From Chitinophagaceae bacterium (GTDB taxonomy: Bacteria; Bacteroidota; Bacteroidia; Chitinophagales; Chitinophagaceae): 51,762 nucleotides of DNA. Made by a program: the position numbers and the translations under genes. The notes under the pieces were generated by a model. It did not search any database, had not been told where the DNA came from, and was given only the letters and a program-made list of their open reading frames with translations. The stretch covers positions 1 to 51,762 of the forward strand of contig JAEUVD010000027.1 in assembly GCA_016787065.1 (NCBI GenBank), read 5' to 3'. Below, piece by piece: positions 25,678-32,222 of the stretch (position 1 is the stretch's first letter; each line of letters starts with the position of its first letter).

Positions 25678-26241
25678 GTGAAAAAAATCCTACTATTTGC
25701 GTCCGGAAGTGGCAGTAACGTGCGTACCATTTTGCAAAATTTTTATGAGCAACCAGGTGTTTCTTTCCCGGCTATTATTACAAACAACAAACATGCAGGC
25801 GTTATTGAAATTGCACGCGCGGCAGGATTAGATGTTATGGTAGTGAATAAGGAAAATTTCTATTCGGAAGTTTTCATCGATGTGATTGATATGATGAACC
25901 CTGATTTACTTGTGCTTGCAGGGTTTTTATGGAAGGTGCCAGACTATCTTGTGCAAACCTATCAAGGAAAAATAATTAATATTCATCCGGCGTTGTTACC
26001 AAAATTCGGAGGCAAGGGAATGTATGGGCATCATGTTCATGAAGCAGTTATCGCAGCCGGTGAAACCGAAAGTGGTATCACAATTCATTTAGTGAATGAA
26101 CACTATGATGAAGGAACCATTCTATTGCAAAAAAAGGTAGACGTTTTGGATTCTGATACACCTGAAACACTTGCAAAAAAGGTACTTAAACTAGAGCATG
26201 AATGGTATAGTAAAGTTATTGCAACCTTACTCAATTCCTAG
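25678..26241 (+). CDS. purN: Phosphoribosylglycinamide formyltransferase
   Basis: A 187-residue GAR transformylase of purine biosynthesis, transferring formyl from 10-formyltetrahydrofolate. The start is probably GTG at 25678 (VKKILLFASGSGSNVRTIL); an upstream GTG at 25657 would precede a -7-like TACCTTTA (25665-25672). The phosphate-binding GSGSN, catalytic NIHPALLPKFGGKGMYG and YDEGTILLQ motifs are present with the Asn-His-Asp triad. Length is typical. It is flanked by its own upstream and downstream gaps, so it appears monocistronic and away from other pur genes. Confidence 0.95.
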   Translation: MKKILLFASGSGSNVRTILQNFYEQPGVSFPAIITNNKHAGVIEIARAAGLDVMVVNKENFYSEVFIDVIDMMNPDLLVLAGFLWKVPDYLVQTYQGKIINIHPALLPKFGGKGMYGHHVHEAVIAAGETESGITIHLVNEHYDEGTILLQKKVDVLDSDTPETLAKKVLKLEHEWYSKVIATLLNS

Positions 26242-26403
26242 CGCGAACCTTCACCGGAAGGAAACAACATTAATTTTATTGGATACCTGCGGTATAGGTT
26301 AATTAAACTAAGTTGTTCCAATAAACACGGCACAAATCACTACTGAACAACATTTTTCTTGTTTGAAAAGGCTATCATTGCAACTCCAAAAAAACGGCTT
26401 ATC

Positions 26404-27993
26404 ATGAGTTTACAACAGGAAATTGCTAAACGGAAAACCTTCGCCATCATCTCGCATCCCGATGCTGGTAAAACAACGCTTACTGAAAAGTTCTTGTTGT
26501 TTGGAGGTGCAATTCAAACAGCAGGTGCTGTAAAATCAAATAAGATAAAAAAGCACGCTACCTCGGATTTCATGGAAATTGAACGCCAGCGTGGAATCTC
26601 GGTGGCAACTTCCGTTATGAGTTTCGAGTATAAAGATATGTTGGTGAACCTCTTGGATACACCCGGCCATAAAGACTTCGCCGAAGATACCTACCGTACC
26701 CTCACCGCAGTGGATAGTGTGGTATTAGTGATTGATTGCGTGAAAGGAGTGGAAGAGCAAACGGAACGTTTAATGGAGGTTTGTAGAATGCGCAACACAC
26801 CGGTTATTATTTTCATTAATAAAATGGATCGTGACGGTAAGAATCCTTTCGATCTATTAGAAGAACTTGAAAAGAAACTAAACATAAAAACACAGCCCCT
26901 TTCTTGGCCAATTAATATGGGGCGCGATTTTAAAGGAGTATATAATATTCATCATAAAAGTTTGCTGAAGTTTCAAGCGAATCAAAAAGCCACCGACGAA
27001 GATCTTGTGAGTTTGCCGGATTTAAATACCCATGACATCGTTGAGCTTGTTGGAGAAAAAGATGCGGCTACCTTACGTGAAGAAATGGAGTTGATTATGG
27101 GAGTGTATGATTCCTTTGATAAAGAAGAGTATCGAAAAGGAAATCTCTCACCTGTTTTCTTTGGGTCGGCAGTAAATAATTTCGGTGTAAAGGATTTACT
27201 CGATACGTTTATTGAAATAGCACCTTCGCCAATTCCTCGTATGACCGATACAAGAGAAGTACTTCCTGATGAAAAGAAATTTTCTGGGTTCGTGTTTAAA
27301 ATCCATGCTAACATAGATCCTCGTCATCGTGATCGAGTAGCCTTTCTGCGCGTATGTTCCGGAACGTTTGAACGCAATACGTTTTACCTGCACACCCGAC
27401 TCGAAAAGAATGTTCGTTTTAGTAATCCCTATACCTTCATGGCCCGTGATAAGAATATTGTAGAAGATGCTTATCCTGGCGATGTAGTTGGATTATTTGA
27501 TACCGGTAATTTTAAAATTGGAGATACGCTTACAGAAGGTGAAACCATGTTTTATACCGGCATACCAAGCTTTTCACCGGAAATATTTAAAGAACTGGTG
27601 AATAACGACCCTATGAAAACAAAGCAATTAGAGAAGGGTATTCGTCAGTTAACTGATGAAGGTGTTGCTCAGTTATTTACGCAACATGGCGGAAACCGAA
27701 AAATTATTGGTTGTGTTGGAGAGCTTCAATTTGAAGTAATTCAATATCGTTTATTACAAGAATATGGCGCTGCTTGTAGTTTTAGAACCTTACCTTATTA
27801 CAAGGCTTGTTGGATTCAGGGCGATGAGCAGAAAGTACAAGATTTTATACGCTTCAAACAATCTAATATTGTTCAAGACAAAGAAGAACATTTAGTTTAC
27901 CTCGCCGAGAGTGAATGGTACCTCAATACTGAACGTAGAAATAACCCTGAAATTAAATTCTTTATTACCAGCGATTTTAAACACGAATTATAG
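26404..27993 (+). CDS. prfC: Peptide chain release factor 3
   Basis: A 529-residue translational GTPase that recycles RF1 and RF2 after peptide release. The start chosen is the ATG at 26404 ([15 protein letters not shown]), which gives exactly the E. coli length; the ORF extends 15 codons upstream without family match. GTPase motifs: SHPDAGKTT (G1), IERQRGISV (switch I/G2), DTPGHKDF (G3) and NKMD (G4). RF3-specific domains follow, for example [19 protein letters not shown]. It converges with the small membrane-protein gene 18 bases downstream. Confidence 0.96.
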   Translation: MSLQQEIAKRKTFAIISHPDAGKTTLTEKFLLFGGAIQTAGAVKSNKIKKHATSDFMEIERQRGISVATSVMSFEYKDMLVNLLDTPGHKDFAEDTYRTLTAVDSVVLVIDCVKGVEEQTERLMEVCRMRNTPVIIFINKMDRDGKNPFDLLEELEKKLNIKTQPLSWPINMGRDFKGVYNIHHKSLLKFQANQKATDEDLVSLPDLNTHDIVELVGEKDAATLREEMELIMGVYDSFDKEEYRKGNLSPVFFGSAVNNFGVKDLLDTFIEIAPSPIPRMTDTREVLPDEKKFSGFVFKIHANIDPRHRDRVAFLRVCSGTFERNTFYLHTRLEKNVRFSNPYTFMARDKNIVEDAYPGDVVGLFDTGNFKIGDTLTEGETMFYTGIPSFSPEIFKELVNNDPMKTKQLEKGIRQLTDEGVAQLFTQHGGNRKIIGCVGELQFEVIQYRLLQEYGAACSFRTLPYYKACWIQGDEQKVQDFIRFKQSNIVQDKEEHLVYLAESEWYLNTERRNNPEIKFFITSDFKHEL

Positions 27994-28011
27994 GCGTAAC
28001 CAAGAGTGGTT

Positions 28012-28329
28012 TTATTCAGAAACTTTATCACTCAATATCTTCCAAACAGCATTAGAGAGTGATTGCAACATCGTTCCGTTTTGAATAGCATCATCATTTG
28101 TTTGTGCTTGTTGTAATTCCATTGCCGGACGAATAAGCGTTTGTTTTTGTTGATAATAAAAGGCACTTGACCCTACAGCCATTACAAAAAATAAACCTAA
28201 AACAGCCACTGCTTTTTTCATTAAACCCTTACGATTATTCATGTAGGCGATTACGGTAATCAACAAAATGAGAAAGGTAAAAACCCACATCCAATTATGA
28301 GAAAACCAAGAGTTTTGAATATAATGCAT
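28012..28329 (-). CDS. Small two-helix membrane protein, unknown function
   Basis: A 105-residue protein with helices at WMWVFTFLILLITVIAYM and KAVAVLGLFFVMAVGSSAFYY, joined by a short basic loop (NNRKGLMKK), and a soluble C-terminal tail of about 45 residues (LIRPAMELQQAQTNDD to the end). No family recognised. The ORF is bounded by a convergent gene on the left and a divergent gene 102 bases to the right, and hydrophobic segments this regular rarely occur by chance in an intergenic stretch. I judge it real but uncharacterised. Confidence 0.6.
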   Translation of the reverse strand: MHYIQNSWFSHNWMWVFTFLILLITVIAYMNNRKGLMKKAVAVLGLFFVMAVGSSAFYYQQKQTLIRPAMELQQAQTNDDAIQNGTMLQSLSNAVWKILSDKVSE

Positions 28330-28431
28330 GATAATCGCGATTTGAGAACCAAAGATAAACGATAAACGTCCAAATTTCGTGTCAAATTATAGGGATTTTA
28401 ACAATTATGTGTATATTTTTGCTCAAGAATC

Positions 28432-28758
28432 ATGAAACAACTGTACACATTAGCCATTATGATACTATTACTCGCCCCTACGGCGAGTATGGCTGATGAT
28501 GGTAAAATGTTCTCGCTGTACCCTGTGCCTTTAGTTTCAAATACCTTAACGGTTAAAGTGCATGCAACTGTTCCGATTGCAACCTTTGAATTACGCAGTT
28601 TGATCGGTAAAAAATTGCAAGAGAAAAAATATAACGGAACTGAATCGGAAGTGGTATTTACCGATTTGAGTCAATATTACAGCGGCATTTATGTTGTAGT
28701 GGCCAAAGACGGTAATGGAAAAATCGTGGAAACCATGAAATTCACGATAAACAGATAA
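28432..28758 (+). CDS. Small exported protein consisting of a signal peptide and a T9SS-tail-like domain
   Basis: A 108-residue protein with signal peptide MKQLYTLAIMILLLAPTASMA. The rest resembles a T9SS type A sorting domain: MFSLYPVPLVSNTLTVKV, TFELRSLIGKKLQEK, VVFTDLSQYYSGIYVVVA and ETMKFTINR. No cargo domain is present. The Pro-Val-Pro replaces the usual Pro-Asn-Pro. It might be a free-standing tail domain, a small structural periplasmic protein or a truncated cargo. Its stop codon overlaps the rlmB start by one base (TAATG), so the two are translationally coupled, an odd pairing with an rRNA methyltransferase. Confidence 0.75.
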   Translation: MKQLYTLAIMILLLAPTASMADDGKMFSLYPVPLVSNTLTVKVHATVPIATFELRSLIGKKLQEKKYNGTESEVVFTDLSQYYSGIYVVVAKDGNGKIVETMKFTINR

Positions 28759-29501
28759 TGCGTTCTCAAAAATCACTCGTTTACGGACGGCATCCTGTGT
28801 TGGAGGCCTTAGAAAATAACAAACCACTCGATCGCATACTTATTCATCATTCAGTCAGTGGCGAAGGCATCGGAGATATCATACGATTAGCGAAAGAGAA
28901 GCATACACCCATTGTTCGCGTTCCGGTAGAGAAGCTCAATAGTTTGGTACGCGGTAATCATCAAGGTGTTATTGCTTATGGTGCCATCGTAGATTATACG
29001 CCGCTCCAGGATGTTATTTCTCATATTTATGATGGTGGAAAAACACCGTTTCTATTATTACTGGATGGTATTACTGATGTTCGGAATACCGGAGCCATCA
29101 TACGAAGCGCGGTATGTTGCGGTGTAGATGCCATCGTTTTTACAGAAAAGAATTCAGCTCCTTTGCATGAAGATATGGTGAAGACTTCTGCCGGCGCTAT
29201 GATGCAAATAACTTTTTGTAGAGAAAAAAATATTGCTACCGTCATGGATACCTTGAAATTAAATGGTATTCAAATTTATTCATCCGATTTGCAGGCAACA
29301 GCAAGTTTATTAGACCTTGATTTTAAGCAGCCATGCTGTGTTGTTATGGGTGCGGAAGAAAAAGGTATTTCACCGGCTACGCGTGAAGCATGTGACGGTA
29401 CATTTCGTATCCCGATGGTACACCAATTCGACAGCTTGAATGTTTCGGTGGCAGCAGGTATAATCTGCTTTGAAGCTATGAAGCAACGATTGACTCCATA
29501 G
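28758..29501 (+). CDS. rlmB: 23S rRNA (guanosine-2251-2'-O)-methyltransferase, TrmH/SpoU family
   Basis: A 247-residue SPOUT methyltransferase. The N-terminal substrate-binding region (SLVYGRHPVLEALENNKPLDRI) is followed by the three SpoU motifs: LLLDGITDVRNTGAIIRSA, CCVVMGAEEKGIS and IPMVHQFDSLNVSVAAGI. RlmB is the usual member with this N-terminal architecture; a related 2'-O-methyltransferase of other specificity cannot be ruled out. The ATG overlaps the stop of the upstream small exported protein, so they share an mRNA. The usp operon begins 100 bases later. Confidence 0.9.
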   Translation: MRSQKSLVYGRHPVLEALENNKPLDRILIHHSVSGEGIGDIIRLAKEKHTPIVRVPVEKLNSLVRGNHQGVIAYGAIVDYTPLQDVISHIYDGGKTPFLLLLDGITDVRNTGAIIRSAVCCGVDAIVFTEKNSAPLHEDMVKTSAGAMMQITFCREKNIATVMDTLKLNGIQIYSSDLQATASLLDLDFKQPCCVVMGAEEKGISPATREACDGTFRIPMVHQFDSLNVSVAAGIICFEAMKQRLTP

Positions 29502-29521
29502 TGGGGAATTCCTATACTTTC

Positions 29522-29533
29522 TGATAACAATCA
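29522..29533 (+). promoter_or_regulatory. Predicted FNR-type operator 1 of usp-hsp20
   Basis: TGATAACAATCA has the core TGA-N6-TCA and differs by one base from the core of the perfect palindrome at 31653-31672. Its centre lies roughly 65 bases before the likely transcription start downstream of the -7 box at 29579-29586, a class I activator distance. Confidence 0.5.
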
Positions 29534-29543
29534 CCTTACAGAC

Positions 29544-29555
29544 TGATGTTGGTCA
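29544..29555 (+). promoter_or_regulatory. Predicted FNR-type operator 2 of usp-hsp20
   Basis: TGATGTTGGTCA keeps only the TGA-N6-TCA core. Its centre is about 43 bases before the likely start, close to the class II position used by FNR and CRP. Weaker than operator 1. Confidence 0.35.
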
Positions 29556-29578
29556 TTTCTACGAACGCGCATGCGTGG

Positions 29579-29586
29579 TAGTTTTG
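29579..29586 (+). promoter_or_regulatory. -7 box of the usp-hsp20 operon
   Basis: Perfect TAGTTTTG, 15 bases before the ATG at 29602; a TTTC 19 bases upstream is a weak -33. It overlaps an alternative GTG start at 29575, arguing against that start. Confidence 0.6.
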
Positions 29587-29601
29587 TATCAAATTTCCGC
29601 T

Positions 29602-30054
29602 ATGAAAAAGTTCAATAAAATTCTTCTTCCAACTGATTTGTCAGAAGAAGGCATCAGCGCGCTGGATTTAGCTCTGCAACTCGCTGATAATGGATCTGAA
29701 ATACATTTCGTTTTTGTTATGGAACCACCTACTATGATTGATGGATATGCCATTTACAGTTACGAACAACTCTATTCGGAAATAAAAACAGATTCGCAGA
29801 AAAAACTCTATGAATTACTTGAGAATTGTGTGAAGAACTACCCCGACTTCACCTTTGAGCAACATTTTATAGAAGCTTCCGATGCGGCACATGCTGTGGT
29901 TGACAAAGCGCACGAAGTTGAGGCCGATTTAATAGTTATTTCCTCTCATGGCAGAAGAGGTTTGCGCCGAGTGCTGATGGGAAGCGTTGCTGAGGGTGTA
30001 ATGCGGCTGAGCGATATTCCGGTTATCATTTGTAAAACCATTAAATCACATTAA
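29602..30054 (+). CDS. Universal stress protein, UspA family
   Basis: A 150-residue single-domain Usp from the ATG at 29602 (MKKFNKILLPTDLSEEGISAL); the longer GTG start lies in the promoter. The ATP-binding signature of the family is visible as SSHGRRGLRRVLMGSVAEGVMR (G-x2-G-x9-G-S pattern). It is followed after 12 bases by hsp20, and both are closed by the terminator at 30534-30562, so this is a two-gene stress operon. Two TGA-N6-TCA sites in its promoter suggest control by the FNR-type regulator encoded just downstream. Confidence 0.92.
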   Translation: MKKFNKILLPTDLSEEGISALDLALQLADNGSEIHFVFVMEPPTMIDGYAIYSYEQLYSEIKTDSQKKLYELLENCVKNYPDFTFEQHFIEASDAAHAVVDKAHEVEADLIVISSHGRRGLRRVLMGSVAEGVMRLSDIPVIICKTIKSH

Positions 30055-30066
30055 AAAATACATACT

Positions 30067-30510
30067 ATGAGTAATTTATTAAAATTCAATTCACCTGCCG
30101 GACTTTTTTATCCATTTCATACCCTGTTCGATGAGGCATCAGATCAGCATTTTTTTAGTAAGGCAGAATTAGGTACCACCGTGCCTGCGGTTAATATTCA
30201 TGAAGGTATTAAACATTATGCTATCGAATTGGCGATTCCTGGCTACAAGAAAGAGGATATCCAAGTAGAAATCGACAAGAATAACATGATGTCCATCAGT
30301 GGCCATGCCAAGGAAGAACGAGAGGAAACGGAAAAAGTAACCCGGAAGGAATTTTCTTTTACTTCCTTCAAACGAAGTTTTAATTTACCGGATGATATTG
30401 ATAAACAGGGCTTAAACGCGGCGTATGAACAGGGTATTTTATCTATTCATATTCCAAAACTCGATAAACTACATCCAACTGAATCAACACGAATCATTGA
30501 TGTGAAGTAA
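30067..30510 (+). CDS. Small heat shock protein, Hsp20/alpha-crystallin family
   Basis: A 147-residue ATP-independent holdase. The alpha-crystallin domain spans roughly residues 38-135 (HYAIELAIPGYKKEDIQVEID, then SFKRSFNLPDDIDKQGLNA and YEQGILSIHIPK). An N-terminal arm carries aromatic residues (FYPFHTLFDE). It binds unfolding proteins as an oligomer. It shares an operon with the upstream usp gene, a pairing seen in low-oxygen and stationary-phase stress regulons. Confidence 0.95.
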   Translation: MSNLLKFNSPAGLFYPFHTLFDEASDQHFFSKAELGTTVPAVNIHEGIKHYAIELAIPGYKKEDIQVEIDKNNMMSISGHAKEEREETEKVTRKEFSFTSFKRSFNLPDDIDKQGLNAAYEQGILSIHIPKLDKLHPTESTRIIDVK

Positions 30511-30533
30511 AACACTACGTTCATGAGGATTAA

Positions 30534-30570
30534 GAACCATTCTGCTTTCTGTAGAATGGTTCTTTCATTT
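30534..30570 (+). terminator. Terminator of the usp-hsp20 operon
   Basis: A perfect 10-bp stem GAACCATTCT/AGAATGGTTC (30534-30543 with 30553-30562) with a 9-base loop and a following T-rich stretch, 24 bases after the hsp20 stop. It separates the operon from the regulator gene. Confidence 0.85.
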
Positions 30571-30585
30571 ATTGAAAGAGATGAT

Positions 30586-30593
30586 TACATTTG
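30586..30593 (+). promoter_or_regulatory. -7 box of the FNR-type regulator gene
   Basis: Perfect TACATTTG 7 bases before the ATG at 30601, implying a very short or absent leader and excluding the upstream in-frame ATG at 30523, which would lie before the hsp20 terminator. Confidence 0.6.
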
Positions 30594-30600
30594 TTGCCTT

Positions 30601-31314
30601 ATGCCATTCGATCATTTGGTTTCTGCCGATTGCAATCACTGCTCTAAACGTTTTACCAATGTTTTTTGCAAAGCACAATATGATAGTTTGCAAGAAATTA
30701 ATGCGGAGAAAGTATGTACCCCTTATAAGAAAGGAGAATATATCTTTAAAGAAGGAACTCGCCCCCATGGGATTTTTTGCGTGAACCGAGGTAAAATTAA
30801 ACTATCAAAATTGGGAGATGATGGTAAAGAACAAATCATTCGATTAGTTAAACCCGGCGACCCTTTAGGCTATCGCGCTTTATTAAGTGGTGATTTATAC
30901 AGTTCTTCGGCCATAGCAATTGAAGAAAGTGGTGTTTGTTTTATTCCAAAGGATCTATTTATGGGCATCTTGCAAAAGGACACCCAACTTTCTTTGGAGA
31001 TGATGAAATTACTATCGGATGATTTGCGTAAAGCAGAATTACAAATAACCCATTTGGCTCAAAAGCCGGTTCGCGAGCGTGTTGCCGAGGCATTACTTTT
31101 CATTAAAGAAACCTACGGTTTTGAAGCGGATGGTAAAACCATTGACGTCCAATTTTCACGGGAAGATTTAGCTAATATCGTTGGTACAGCAACCGAGACA
31201 GTTATTCGCTTACTTTCAGAACTGAATAAAGATGAAATTATTCATCTCACCGGAAAGAAAATTGAAATATTAAACTTGCAGAAGCTGTTGAAGACGGCGA
31301 ATATTCAGGATTAA
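30601..31314 (+). CDS. CRP/FNR-family regulator with possible Fe-S cysteines
   Basis: A 237-residue regulator from the ATG at 30601; an in-frame ATG at 30523 would put the hsp20 terminator and the -7 box inside the gene. The N-terminus has C11-x2-C14-x8-C23 (CNHCSKRFTNVFC), and C113 in GVCFIPK lies where E. coli FNR has its fourth cluster ligand, Cys122 (VCEIPF). A [4Fe-4S] oxygen sensor is therefore possible, though the last spacing differs from FNR. A cNMP-type beta barrel, dimer helix and HTH (SREDLANIVGTATETVIRLL) follow. The recognition helix keeps Glu and Arg of the FNR pattern (ETVIR), but Ile replaces Ser212. It sits between a stress operon and the cbb3 block, and palindromes with an FNR-like core lie in front of both, so control of these genes is a strong inference. 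Confidence 0.88.
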   Translation: MPFDHLVSADCNHCSKRFTNVFCKAQYDSLQEINAEKVCTPYKKGEYIFKEGTRPHGIFCVNRGKIKLSKLGDDGKEQIIRLVKPGDPLGYRALLSGDLYSSSAIAIEESGVCFIPKDLFMGILQKDTQLSLEMMKLLSDDLRKAELQITHLAQKPVRERVAEALLFIKETYGFEADGKTIDVQFSREDLANIVGTATETVIRLLSELNKDEIIHLTGKKIEILNLQKLLKTANIQD

Positions 31315-31386
31315 AATTCATGGTTAATGAACAATGAATAGTGAACAATGAACAATGAAAAATTGTGAAGAACCTTTCAATAAGTC

Positions 31387-31398
31387 CGACAAAAATCA
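31387..31398 (+). promoter_or_regulatory. Degenerate copy of the FNR-type operator
   Basis: CGACAAAAATCA matches the right half of the palindrome at 31653-31672 exactly but has lost the left TGA. It lies in the first copy of the duplicated segment and has no gene directly downstream, so it may be a relic. Confidence 0.3.
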
Positions 31399-31652
31399 TG
31401 TTCATATTATACACCGGTTGTACCAAGCGTTTCGCTTCATACCGATATGTTTAGGAGGTTGTCCACAAATTAAAACGCGTCAATGTTCAATAGATTAGAT
31501 ATACGTTGATGTGTTAAGTATATCACTTGTTTTGCGAAAACGTTCCGAGTATAATTACCATATGAAACTTTAAAAACCCATGTTTTAAAGCGGAGTAATG
31601 AATAAAGATCAATGAACATGAACATTGAATAATTGAGCAGAACTATTTCTAA

Positions 31653-31672
31653 AACATGATAAAAATCATGTT
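31653..31672 (+). promoter_or_regulatory. Perfect FNR-type palindrome before the hemerythrin-like gene
   Basis: AACATGATAAAAATCATGTT is a perfect 8-bp inverted repeat around AAAA, with the TGA-N6-TCA core of CRP/FNR operators. Its centre is about 77 bases before the ATG at 31740 and near -71 if the -7-like TACATCGA (31720-31727) is used. It would control the hemerythrin-like gene and the CcoI-type ATPase. Confidence 0.65.
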
Positions 31673-31739
31673 GTCCTACTTGTAAAGTCATTGCCACCCA
31701 ACCGCTGCATTCCGAATTTTACATCGAAATTCAAACTGA

Positions 31740-32222
31740 ATGTCGTTGGATACCCTTTCTTTCAAAAGCAAATCGTTTAAAGAAGCCGCTGCTTTCATTT
31801 TGGATGAATGCTACCCAATACTTTTTGAACATTTACGTAGCATGGATAAATGCCTGAAACATATGAGCAAGGAATATGATGTGGTTATGCTCGAGGGCTC
31901 CGTGCAAAATGTATATCAATCGTTCGATAAAATGTTCCGCTTAGAGAAATTGGTGTTATTTCCAAAACTAATTCTTCTCGAAGATGAACATAAGGTTCCG
32001 GAAAGTGATGCACCGTTTCATAAGTTGAAACAGGATTTTTATGCTATTCTAAAACAATTGGAGCTTGCAGTAGAACAAGTTCAAAATACCTACGTTAATG
32101 AGGATAACGAATTTTGTATTCATCATTTACTTAAGGAATTGGATTATTTCCGCGATTTGTTATCCGACGTGGAGGAGTTGAAGGAATCATTTTACGAAAT
32201 CAATTTCCATGAAGTACGTTGA
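31740..32222 (+). CDS. Degenerate hemerythrin-like four-helix protein
   Basis: A 160-residue, mostly helical protein. The pattern LFEHLRSMDKCLKHM, then FRLEKLVLFPKL, then APFHKLKQDFYAIL recalls the hemerythrin/RIC (YtfE) fold, where the middle motif is normally HxxEExxLFP and the third is HD. Here the first His of the middle motif is replaced (FRLEKLVLFPKL), so the di-iron site is probably incomplete. It could be an oxygen- or NO-related accessory protein that has lost or changed its metal site. Its 3' end overlaps the ATPase start by 14 bases, indicating coupled translation, and a perfect FNR-type palindrome lies upstream. I am confident of the gene and moderately so of the fold. Confidence 0.7.
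   Translation: MSLDTLSFKSKSFKEAAAFILDECYPILFEHLRSMDKCLKHMSKEYDVVMLEGSVQNVYQSFDKMFRLEKLVLFPKLILLEDEHKVPESDAPFHKLKQDFYAILKQLELAVEQVQNTYVNEDNEFCIHHLLKELDYFRDLLSDVEELKESFYEINFHEVR

Larger units (their letters stand above)
31315..31739. other. Gene-free region with a diverged duplicated promoter segment
   Basis: 425 bases without a credible gene; a 75-codon minus-strand ORF here has no coding character. It contains short direct repeats of TGAACAATGAA near 31328-31360 and two 53-base segments, 31350-31402 and 31620-31672, aligned without gaps at 38 of 53 positions and 270 bases apart. Each ends in AAAAATCATGTT. Confidence 0.6.

Noticed and set aside
31470..31697. 75-codon minus-strand ORF in the gap before the hemerythrin-like gene
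   Set aside because: It spans the FNR-type palindrome and part of the duplicated segment, and has no recognisable domain or promoter.
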